Source: Microlunatus speluncae (GTDB lineage Bacteria > Actinomycetota > Actinomycetes > Propionibacteriales > Propionibacteriaceae). From it: a stretch of 64,000 bases of DNA. The translations under genes were made by a program, and so were the position numbers. Numbering within the stretch: the stretch's first letter is position 1; the number at the start of each line of letters is the position of its first letter. Below the pieces are notes generated by a model that was given only the letters and a program-made list of their open reading frames with translations, made no database searches and had not been told where the DNA came from. Shown here one piece after another: positions 50,240-57,771 of the stretch. The DNA lies in NCBI RefSeq assembly GCF_009299835.1, contig NZ_VKCZ01000019.1, positions 310,001-374,000 of the forward strand, in the 5' to 3' direction.

Positions 50240-51309
50240 CGGCTCGGCTCCGTCCGCGCCGGCAGGTCGACCGGCTGCCGGGTCCGCAGCGATTCGTGGG
50301 CCGCGGCGAGCACGGCGGTCACGTCCCGGCTGCTCTCCAAAGTGATCAACGGCTCGGCCCCGGTCCGGCAGCAGTCGATCCAGTGCACGATCGCGTCCCG
50401 GTACGCCCCGGCCGGCACCCCGTGGGTGACCCGCTGCAGCAGCGTCCGGGGATAGGTCAGGCCTTCGGGCCGGGACACCACCAGATTCTCGGCCTGCCGG
50501 TCGAGCTGGATCACCCCGCCGTCGGCGACGATCCCGATGTAGGAGTCGACCATGGTCGGAAAGCTCGCGGGCGAGATCCAGGCGGACTCGAAGGTGGCGA
50601 CCGTGCCGCGCTCGTACTCGGCCTGGATCTGGATCGCATCCGGGGTGTCGATCCCGCGGCCTTGCAGCACCCCCCAACGCGCAGTCGCGTAGACCCGGAC
50701 CACCCGGTCGCGGATCAGCCAGGACACCAGATCGATGTCGTGGCTGGACAGGAACCAGGCACAGGTCGTGTCCGCGGCCCAGTTGATCAGGTCGGTGGAG
50801 ACGGTGATCGTGTCGTTCTTCCTGGCGTACGCGACCGCGGCGTCGCCCATGCTGGCCAGCTCGGTGAAGGCCTGGGCATAGGCCGGCACCCAGCGGTGGT
50901 TGAACAGGCACATCCCGATCACGCCGGCGGCCCGGACCGCGGCCAGGGCCCGGTCGGCGTCGGCGACCGAGGTGGCGAACGGCTTCTCCACCAGGACATG
51001 CCGGCCGGCCTCGGCGGCGGCCACGACCAGGTCGGCGTGCTGGTGATCGGGCGTGGTGATCACCACGGCGTCCACCGCGCCGTCGGCCAGCAACTCGGCC
51101 GGATGATCATGCACCCGCGGCCGGGTGCCGCCGTGCTCGGTGACGACGTCGGCCAGCTTCTCGGCACTGGACCGGGTCCGGGACACGCAGGCGGTGATCG
51201 ACACCGCCGACTCGCGGGACAGGGCGACGGCGTTGCCGTGGCCCATAATCCCGGCGCCGATGATGCCGATCCGCAGCCCTTCGACAGGCTCAGGGGACGA
51301 AGGACTCAC
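50236..51309 (-). CDS. Gfo/Idh/MocA-family NAD(P)-dependent oxidoreductase
   Basis: 357 residues: N-terminal Rossmann domain with GIIGAGIMGHGNA and VLVEKPFATS (catalytic Lys in EKP), then the family C-terminal sheet domain. GTG 51309 overlaps the binding-protein stop (GTGA). The 19-bp repeat makes up codons 5-11, just before the first beta strand, giving the N-terminus SPSSPEPVEG. Likely oxidises or reduces the sugar released by the adjacent lyase. Confidence 0.92.
   Translation of the reverse strand: MSPSSPEPVEGLRIGIIGAGIMGHGNAVALSRESAVSITACVSRTRSSAEKLADVVTEHGGTRPRVHDHPAELLADGAVDAVVITTPDHQHADLVVAAAEAGRHVLVEKPFATSVADADRALAAVRAAGVIGMCLFNHRWVPAYAQAFTELASMGDAAVAYARKNDTITVSTDLINWAADTTCAWFLSSHDIDLVSWLIRDRVVRVYATARWGVLQGRGIDTPDAIQIQAEYERGTVATFESAWISPASFPTMVDSYIGIVADGGVIQLDRQAENLVVSRPEGLTYPRTLLQRVTHGVPAGAYRDAIVHWIDCCRTGAEPLITLESSRDVTAVLAAAHESLRTRQPVDLPARTEPSR
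51277..51295 (+). repeat. 19-bp short repeat at the 5' end of the dehydrogenase gene
   Basis: CCCTTCGACAGGCTCAGGGG contains the exact core, 12 bp inside the GTG start. Confidence 0.9.
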
Positions 51310-52628
51310 CGGGGCTTGGCCAGTTCCGTGTTCCAGGACTTCTCGGCGTCGGCCAGGGCCTGGTCGGCGGGCTTCTTCCCGGTCAAGAAGGCGACGATCT
51401 CGTTGTCGAAGATCAGCCGCAGCTGCTCGTCGTTGCCGGAGCCGAGCGAGGCGTCGGTGCTGTTCGGGAAGGTCTTGATCAAGGTCGCGATCGCGGCATC
51501 GGCCGGCGTCCTGGCGTCGGCCGTCTTGGCGGTGAAGAACGGATCTTCCAGGGCCGCGGGGGCCGACGGATAGATCGCCACCAGCTTGCAGAAGGCGACC
51601 TGGTTGGCCGCCGAGGTGACGAACTTCAGCCACTCCGCCCCGGCCGCCGGATTGTCGGCGGCCTTGGGGATGCCGAAGATCTGCTGCCCGGGCATCATGA
51701 ACTTCCCGGACGGCCCGGTGACCGGCGGAGTGACGGCGATCTTCTCGTACACCTGCGGGGCGTTCTTCTGGATGTTGAGCAGGTTCGACGAGACCGTGAT
51801 CGGGGAGATCGCGATCAGCCGGTTCTCCAGGTTCTGGGGCAGGTTCCGGACGTCGGAGCTGATCGCTCCCGGCGCGATCGCGCCGGAGTCGAACAACGGC
51901 TTGAACTTCGAGATGAACTCGCGGGTTTCGTCGGTGTTGAACGCCGCGGTCTTCTTGTCCTCGCTGAGCAGCGGAAGATCATTCTGCTGGATGACGGCGC
52001 TGGTCGGGATCAGGTTCATCGCCGACTTGCCGGTCGCCTGGTGGTAGGCGACGGCGAGCGCGAGCGCGTCCTCGAAGGTCTTCGGCGGCTGCGCCGGGTC
52101 GAAGTCGGTCGGTTCCAGCAGTTCGGTGTTGTAGAAGGCGAGCGAGGTGCCGCCGTTGTACCAGGGGATCGCGATCTGCTGGCCGTCGGCGTTCTTCAGC
52201 GTCTCGGTCAGGCCGGGCGCGTAGACGGCCAGCTCCTCGGCGCTGAAGAACTCGCCGAGATCACGCATCTGGCCGCCGAACAGGCCGGTGGTGGCCGAGG
52301 TGAAGTTGACCGCGTCGGGCACCCTGCCGGAGGCGATCGAGGCCAGCAGCTTGGTGGTGATGTCCTGGCCGGGCACGTCGACCCAGTTGATCTTCACGTC
52401 ACCGTGCTCGCCGGTGTAGCTGTTGATCATGCCGGTCAGGTAGTCGGAGTAGTTCTTCTGCAGGTTGATCGTCCACCACTCGACCTCGCCGGAGAACTTG
52501 TCGCCGGCCGGGGCCTGCGGTTGGCCGGCCGGGTTGCCGGAGATGCAGCCGGCCGCACCGAGCAGCGGCAGCAGAGCGGCGGCGCCGAGGGTGAACCGGC
52601 GACGGGAAAAAGCGGTGGGCGCGGTCAC
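51306..52628 (-). CDS. Extracellular sugar-binding lipoprotein (SBP family 1, Tat)
   Basis: 440 residues; twin-arginine-type signal SRRRFTLGAA and lipobox AAGC (Cys28). Landmarks VEWWTINLQKNYSDYLTGMI and IPWYNGGTSLAFYNTELL. GTG start with CAGGAGG. It heads the minus operon while its presumed permeases head the divergent plus operon, a split transporter sharing one promoter region. Confidence 0.93.
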   Translation of the reverse strand: MTAPTAFSRRRFTLGAAALLPLLGAAGCISGNPAGQPQAPAGDKFSGEVEWWTINLQKNYSDYLTGMINSYTGEHGDVKINWVDVPGQDITTKLLASIASGRVPDAVNFTSATTGLFGGQMRDLGEFFSAEELAVYAPGLTETLKNADGQQIAIPWYNGGTSLAFYNTELLEPTDFDPAQPPKTFEDALALAVAYHQATGKSAMNLIPTSAVIQQNDLPLLSEDKKTAAFNTDETREFISKFKPLFDSGAIAPGAISSDVRNLPQNLENRLIAISPITVSSNLLNIQKNAPQVYEKIAVTPPVTGPSGKFMMPGQQIFGIPKAADNPAAGAEWLKFVTSAANQVAFCKLVAIYPSAPAALEDPFFTAKTADARTPADAAIATLIKTFPNSTDASLGSGNDEQLRLIFDNEIVAFLTGKKPADQALADAEKSWNTELAKPR

Positions 52629-52818
52629 GGCGTCCCTCCTGACGAGTAGTGTCCTGAAGGCAGGTTACGGACATCAGTTTCGGATCGCTGTCCGGAAGAA
52701 GTCAAGAGGAAGTCGGGCGTAAATGTTGAGGTATTGACATGAAACGCCGACGTTCCCTAGTTTCAGTGTGATTCCCGAACCGTATGTTTCGGGCAGATTA
52801 CGAAGTGGAGGGTCCGCC
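52629..52818. promoter_or_regulatory. Bidirectional promoter region of the split glycan locus
   Basis: Plus-strand promoter TTGACA (52734-52739), 18 bp, TAGTTT (52758-52763). Just downstream, CCCGAA (52774-52779) and TTCGGG (52788-52793) form an inverted repeat around the expected start site, a candidate repressor site. On the minus strand TTGACT in CTTCCTCTTGACTTC may serve the binding-protein operon. GTGGAGGG precedes ATG 52819. Confidence 0.65.
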
Positions 52819-53733
52819 ATGGCGATGCCTGCCGCCGGGCTGGCCCGGCGCGGTTCCGGCGGGCCCGGTCGGGTGGTCGGGCAGCGCTGGTGGACGCCGT
52901 ACCTGTTCCTGTCCATCGGGCTGGTGCTGTACGCGGCGATGTTCGCCTGGCCGGCGGTGATCGCGATCCAACTCGCCTTCTCCCGCTACACCATCGTCAG
53001 CCCGATCAGCTTCGTCGGCCTGGCCAACTTCCAGACCATGTCGGTCGATCCGCGGTTCTGGCACGCGCTGACCAACTCGCTGCTGTTCCTGATCATGTTC
53101 CTGCCGCTGTCGGTGGTCGTCCCGCTGTTCCTGGCGCTGTTGGTCAACATCCCGTTGCGTGGCATCCAGGGCTTCCGGATGGCCTACTACCTGCCGGTGA
53201 TCACCTCGATGGTCGCGGTCGCCGTCGGCTGGCGCTACGTCTTCAACCGCGAGGGCGTGATCAACTGGCTGCTCAGCCTGGTCGGCATCGGACCGATCGA
53301 CTTCCTGCTGAACACCTCGTGGGCGTTGCCGACGGTGGTGCTGCTGGAGGCGTGGAAGAGTGCCGGGCTGTTCATGATGATCTATCTGGCCGGGCTGCAG
53401 GCGGTGCCCAAGGAACTGACCGAGGCGGCCCGGGTGGACGGGGCGTCGGCGATCCGCCGGCTCTGGCACGTGATCATTCCCGGGCTGCTGCCGACCTTCG
53501 CGGTGACGCTGACGCTGAGCATGCTGGAGGGGATGCGGGCGTTCGAGTCGGTGTACGTGCTGACCCGCGGCGGGCCGCTCGACTCGACCCTGACCCTCGG
53601 CTACTACATCTGGTCCAAGGCCTTCCAGGACTACGACATGGGCTACGCCAGCGCGATCGGCCTGGTGCTCTGGGCGATCATGATCGTGTTCGCGGTGGCC
53701 AACCTGTTCGTCACCCGGAGGCGGGACCGATGA
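52819..53733 (+). CDS. Sugar ABC transporter permease, MalF type
   Basis: 304-residue membrane permease with EAA loop ELTEAARVDGASAIRRLWHVIIP. ATG 52819 chosen for GGAGGG at correct distance; in-frame codons upstream would read through the promoter. Overlaps the next permease by ATGA. Partner binding protein is divergent at 52628. Confidence 0.93.
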   Translation: MAMPAAGLARRGSGGPGRVVGQRWWTPYLFLSIGLVLYAAMFAWPAVIAIQLAFSRYTIVSPISFVGLANFQTMSVDPRFWHALTNSLLFLIMFLPLSVVVPLFLALLVNIPLRGIQGFRMAYYLPVITSMVAVAVGWRYVFNREGVINWLLSLVGIGPIDFLLNTSWALPTVVLLEAWKSAGLFMMIYLAGLQAVPKELTEAARVDGASAIRRLWHVIIPGLLPTFAVTLTLSMLEGMRAFESVYVLTRGGPLDSTLTLGYYIWSKAFQDYDMGYASAIGLVLWAIMIVFAVANLFVTRRRDR

Positions 53734-54614
53734 GCGCGCCCACGATGAAGCGCGGCGACGGGCCCCGCCGACTCTCGCCGCGGGCCCGGGATGCCGGCTG
53801 GTACGTCCGCCGGGTGCTGCTCTATCTGGCGCTGATCGTGCTGGCCGCCGTGTTCATCGGGCCGTTCCTGATCCTGCTCTCGGCGGCGACCAAGCCCGGC
53901 ACCCAGGATGTGTTCTCGTTCCCGCCCGACCTGATCCCGAGACCGCCGGTGGGGGACTACTTCGTCGAGGCCTGGACGACGATCCCGTACGGCCAGTTCC
54001 TGCTCAACTCGGTGCTCTACGTGATCATCATCGTCCCGCTCTATCTGGTGGTGAGCGCGCTGGTCGCCTATCCGCTGGCCCGGATCGCCTTCCGGGGCAG
54101 GGGATTCTTCTTCCTGCTGTTCCTGTCGATCATGTTCCTGCCCGGCGAGCTGATGTTGATCCCGCGATTCCTGGTGATGAGCCAGCTCGGCCTGACCGAC
54201 AGCTACACCGCGGTGATCCTGCCCGCGCTGCTGTCCTCGCTCGGCATCTTCCTGCTCCGGCAGGCGTTCCTGCAGATCCCCGACGAGGTGATCGAGGCGG
54301 CCCGGGTGGACGGCGCGAACGAGCTGATGATCTTCGCCCGGATCGCGGTGCCGATCGTCGCGCCGACCCTGGCGGTGCTGGCCATCCTCGGCTTCATCTC
54401 GGTCTGGAACAGCTTCATCTGGCCGCTGGTCGTGCTGACCAGCCAGTCGAAGTTCCCGATCGCGCTCGGCATCGCCTACCTGACCGGCGTCAGCGGCACC
54501 GATGTCCGCGGGCTGGCCGCCGGCACGGTGATCTCGCTGGTCCCGGTGATCATCGTCTTCCTGATCTTGCAACGGCACATCCTCTCCAGCATGGGTGGCG
54601 CCGTGAAGGGATAG
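53730..54614 (+). CDS. Carbohydrate ABC transporter permease, MalG type
   Basis: 294-residue membrane permease, six hydrophobic segments, EAA loop EVIEAARVDGANELMIFARIAVP. Followed after 33 bp, with GAAAGGA, by the secreted alpha/alpha-barrel protein. Confidence 0.93.
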   Translation: MSAPTMKRGDGPRRLSPRARDAGWYVRRVLLYLALIVLAAVFIGPFLILLSAATKPGTQDVFSFPPDLIPRPPVGDYFVEAWTTIPYGQFLLNSVLYVIIIVPLYLVVSALVAYPLARIAFRGRGFFFLLFLSIMFLPGELMLIPRFLVMSQLGLTDSYTAVILPALLSSLGIFLLRQAFLQIPDEVIEAARVDGANELMIFARIAVPIVAPTLAVLAILGFISVWNSFIWPLVVLTSQSKFPIALGIAYLTGVSGTDVRGLAAGTVISLVPVIIVFLILQRHILSSMGGAVKG

Positions 54615-54647
54615 TCCCGCAACCCCCCCCGAAAGGACAACATCATC

Positions 54648-56171
54648 ATGAACAGCGAGCCACGGCCGATCGGCCGGCGGGCGGTGCTGGCCGGAGCGGC
54701 CGGCCTGACCGTTGCCGCCGGACTCCCGTACGGGACCGCAGTTGCCGCCCCGGAATCCGGCTATGACCAGCCTCCCGCCTTCGCCCAGGCGCAGCAGGCC
54801 TATCTGGCGATCGGCTTCGAACACAACGAGGCCGGCGGCTACGCCTGGGGCGAGTCGTACTTCCTGCTCGGTCTGCTCCGGATGTATCAGGCCTACGGCG
54901 ATCCGGCCTACCTGGACACCTTCGTCGACCGGGCCGAGCACCTGGCCGCGACCACCGACCGGGCCCGCGGGGTGACCGACTACCGCGGCCGTTCCGGCCC
55001 GGTCTGGCGGACCTCCAACGCCTACACGGCCGCGCACGGTGTGATCACCGACGGCACCGGGGCGGCGGCGATCCAGGTGCGCTGGGCCGGCGCGCGGGCC
55101 GCCGAGTCGACCGCGGAGATCTCGGAGGTCGCCGCGGACACCTTCACGCTGACCCTGCGCAACCCGGCGAGCGCGACGGTGATCACCCGGACCGGCGTCT
55201 CACTCGATCCGGCCTCGCCGAACTACGCCGTCACGGTGATCAACGCCGGCTACGGCCCGGGCCTGCGCTGGACCGCGATCGACCTCCGTGATCAACCGGC
55301 CGTCGCGCCCGCCCCGGCCGCCGGCACGATCACCTTCACGTCCCAGTTCTACGTCTACGCCGTGCACACCGGCATGGTCGCCTACCCGCTGGCGCTGTTC
55401 GCCCGGATCGTCGCCGAGACCCCGAAACTGCGGCACCGCTACGGCGGCGCGGCCAAGCGGGCCGGTGCCGCCGCGGCGGCCGCGATCGCCTTCCACGACG
55501 AGGAATTCCGGATCGTCGACGGGGTGGGCGACTACGTCTGGCCGAAGGGGGCGCCGATCCCGTTCGACGGCCTGATCCAGCCGTACAACCAGAGCCACGG
55601 ACCGGGCCAGGCGATGGCCGAGCTGTATCGGCTGACCCGCGCGAAGTCGTACCGGCAGAAGATTACGGCGATGCTGGAAGGCTTCGCCCGCGGCGTCACC
55701 AGCACCGCCGACGGCGCCTACGTCTGGAACTACTGGCCGCCGCACAGCGAGCTGTACAACGGTTATGCGGCCGCCGATCAGCTGTCCACCTACACGCCGT
55801 TCTACTCGGCGGTCCGCTCGATCGAGGACATCAGCCACGCGGCGATCACGATCGAGTTCCTGGCCGCGGCCCACGCCGCCGGGATCCGGCACGATGATCT
55901 TGACCTGCCGGCTGTGGCCAAGACCTTCGTCGACAACGTGATCAGGTCCGAGACCGAGGTCTGGTTCCGGATCGACGGGTCGGCCGACGCGGTGCCGGGC
56001 AACGCCGTCCAGGCGGCGCGCTGGATGCTCTATGCCCGCTACGACACCGAGATCTACGCCCAGTGCCTGCGGGTCTACGACGCCGCCGCGCTGGTGCCGA
56101 GCCAGGGCTCCCATGCCCTCGGCATCGGCTACCTCAACTGGGCCCGGAAGGAGGCTTGGCGGCGGGCCTAG
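54648..56171 (+). CDS. Tat-exported protein, probable (alpha/alpha)-barrel glycan-active enzyme
   Basis: 507 residues. Signal IGRRAVLAGAAGLTVAAG with twin Arg and a cleavage site near AVAAPES. The mature part is mainly helical with Trp/Tyr-rich motifs (GYAWGESYFLLGLLRMYQAYG, PYNQSHGPGQAMAELYRLT, AYVWNYWPPHSELYNGYA) recalling D-glucuronyl C5-epimerase C-terminal domains and polysaccharide lyases, interrupted by a beta-rich segment (about 130-240). No exact family recognised. Export and location suggest it acts first on the extracellular polymer. Confidence 0.7.
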   Translation: MNSEPRPIGRRAVLAGAAGLTVAAGLPYGTAVAAPESGYDQPPAFAQAQQAYLAIGFEHNEAGGYAWGESYFLLGLLRMYQAYGDPAYLDTFVDRAEHLAATTDRARGVTDYRGRSGPVWRTSNAYTAAHGVITDGTGAAAIQVRWAGARAAESTAEISEVAADTFTLTLRNPASATVITRTGVSLDPASPNYAVTVINAGYGPGLRWTAIDLRDQPAVAPAPAAGTITFTSQFYVYAVHTGMVAYPLALFARIVAETPKLRHRYGGAAKRAGAAAAAAIAFHDEEFRIVDGVGDYVWPKGAPIPFDGLIQPYNQSHGPGQAMAELYRLTRAKSYRQKITAMLEGFARGVTSTADGAYVWNYWPPHSELYNGYAAADQLSTYTPFYSAVRSIEDISHAAITIEFLAAAHAAGIRHDDLDLPAVAKTFVDNVIRSETEVWFRIDGSADAVPGNAVQAARWMLYARYDTEIYAQCLRVYDAAALVPSQGSHALGIGYLNWARKEAWRRA

Positions 56172-56209
56172 GCCGATCGGTCAGGGTCGCGGAGTCGGCG
56201 TCCTGGTAA

Positions 56210-56241
56210 GCTGACGGTAACACAGACATTTCACCGTCAGC
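56210..56241. promoter_or_regulatory. Inverted repeat before CGNR gene
   Basis: GCTGACGGT (56210-56218) and ACCGTCAGC (56233-56241) are perfect complements 14 bp apart, 18 bp before the CGNR start and 38 bp after the previous stop. It may be an operator or a terminator of the glycan operon; no T-tract is present. Confidence 0.5.
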
Positions 56242-56259
56242 ATCGGAGATGATCAACCC

Positions 56260-56868
56260 GTGGCCACGCAGTCCGCCGACGAGGAGTCGCTGCCGTTGCT
56301 GGGGGAGGCGTTCGCGGTCGAGCTGGCCAACAGCCGGTATCGGAGCGACCGAGATGATCTTGACTTCCTGGACGATCCGACGGCCGTTCGGAGGTGGTTC
56401 GACGCGGCGCCGGACGCGGCCGGCCTCGAGGTGCCGGCCGGGCTCGGCACGGTGGCGGCGGGGCGGCTGCGCGAGGTCCGCGACGCCGCCCGAACGCTGC
56501 TGACCGAGCTGGCCGACCGGAGTCCGGAGCTGTCCGCGGTGGCGGTCGAGCGGCTCCACGCCGCGTCGCGACAGGCACCGGCGCACCTGGCGCTCACCGC
56601 GCCGGCCGGTGAACCACCGGGCTGGGAGCTGCACTACGACGGCCCGCCGGAGGCCGTCTTCCTCGCCTCGGTCGCCGCCCACTGCATCCTCTTCGTCGCC
56701 GGCGACGACGCCGGGCGGGTGCGGCACTGCGCCCGGCCGGCCTGTCCGATGATCTTCGTCCAGCAGCACAGCGCCCGCCGGTTCTGCCACGAGAGCTGCG
56801 CCCACAGCGTCCGCCAGGCCCGCTACTACCGGACGACCAAGCACGCCCGCCGGGGCGCGGAGTCGTGA
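56260..56868 (+). CDS. CGNR zinc-finger / ABATE-domain regulator, variant
   Basis: 202 residues: N-terminal ABATE stress-response domain (about 14-120) and C-terminal zinc ribbon with C157, C162, C176 and C180. The signature CGNR after the last Cys is replaced by CAHSVR, though the basic tail KHARRGA remains. Probably a DNA-binding regulator. GTG start; stop overlaps the AAC(3)-like gene (GTGA), so the two are co-translated. Confidence 0.85.
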   Translation: MATQSADEESLPLLGEAFAVELANSRYRSDRDDLDFLDDPTAVRRWFDAAPDAAGLEVPAGLGTVAAGRLREVRDAARTLLTELADRSPELSAVAVERLHAASRQAPAHLALTAPAGEPPGWELHYDGPPEAVFLASVAAHCILFVAGDDAGRVRHCARPACPMIFVQQHSARRFCHESCAHSVRQARYYRTTKHARRGAES

Positions 56869-57701
56869 CGCCCCCGACCGCCGGCCCGTTCCGGACCCGG
56901 GCCGAGCTGACCGGCGACCTGCTCCGGCTCGGCCTGGGACCCGGCGACGCGGTGCTGGCCCATGGCGCCCTGAGCCGGGTCGGCCGGATGATCAACGGTC
57001 CGGACACCCTGATCGGGGCGCTGCTGGACGTCGTCTCACCCGGTGGCACCGTCCTCGGCTACACCGACTGGGCCGCCGATTACGACGAGCTGCTGACGCC
57101 CGACGGGCGGGTCCCGGACCAGTGGCGGGCGCAGCTCGCACCGTTCGATCCCGAGCGCTCGCGCGCGGCCCGCGCCAACGGCGCGCTGCCCGAGTGGCTG
57201 CGCTGCTGGCCCGGAGCCCGCCGCAGCGGCAATCCGGGCGCCTCGGTGGCGGCGATCGGCGCCGGGGCCGACTGGTTCACCGCCGATCATCCGCTCGACT
57301 ACGGGTACGGTCCCGGATCGCCGCTGGCCCGGCTGGTCGAGTCCGGCGGCAAGGTGGCCATGATCGGCGCGCCGTGGGACACGATGACCCTGCTGCACCA
57401 CGCCGAACACCTGGCCGACCTGCCGGCCAAGCGGGTGATCAACTACGAGGTCCCGTTGATCATCGACGGCAAGCTCAACTGGCGGTTGGTGCGGGAGTAC
57501 GACACCAGCGACCCGGTGGTGGCCGGCCTGCCCGATGACTACTTCGGCACCATCGTCGGCGAGTTCGTGGCCGCCGGGCACGGGATCCGGGGCAGCGTCG
57601 GTGCCGCCGACACACTCGTGGTCGACGCGGCCGCGGCCTGCGCCTTCGCCGTGCGCTGGCTGGAGCGCACCTGCGGCCACCGGCCGAATCCCGCGGCCTG
57701 A
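56865..57701 (+). CDS. AAC(3)-family aminoglycoside N-acetyltransferase-like protein
   Basis: 278 residues of the antibiotic-NAT fold: LAHGALSRVGRMINGPDTLIGAL, TVLGYTDWAADYDE, the RSGNPGASVAAIGAGAD segment, DHPLDYGYGPGSPLARL, and the catalytic-type His in LLHHAEHLAD. Full length for the family. Chromosomal actinobacterial members may modify aminoglycosides or other amines with acetyl-CoA. Translational coupling with a CGNR regulator suggests induced expression. Resistance phenotype cannot be read from sequence. Confidence 0.88.
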   Translation: MTPPTAGPFRTRAELTGDLLRLGLGPGDAVLAHGALSRVGRMINGPDTLIGALLDVVSPGGTVLGYTDWAADYDELLTPDGRVPDQWRAQLAPFDPERSRAARANGALPEWLRCWPGARRSGNPGASVAAIGAGADWFTADHPLDYGYGPGSPLARLVESGGKVAMIGAPWDTMTLLHHAEHLADLPAKRVINYEVPLIIDGKLNWRLVREYDTSDPVVAGLPDDYFGTIVGEFVAAGHGIRGSVGAADTLVVDAAAACAFAVRWLERTCGHRPNPAA

Positions 57702-57771
57702 CCGTGCTGGAGCATTCGGCACCGAGCAGCGCCGCGAGGTAGACCACGCCACTAGGTCACGCGGGTGGCGG

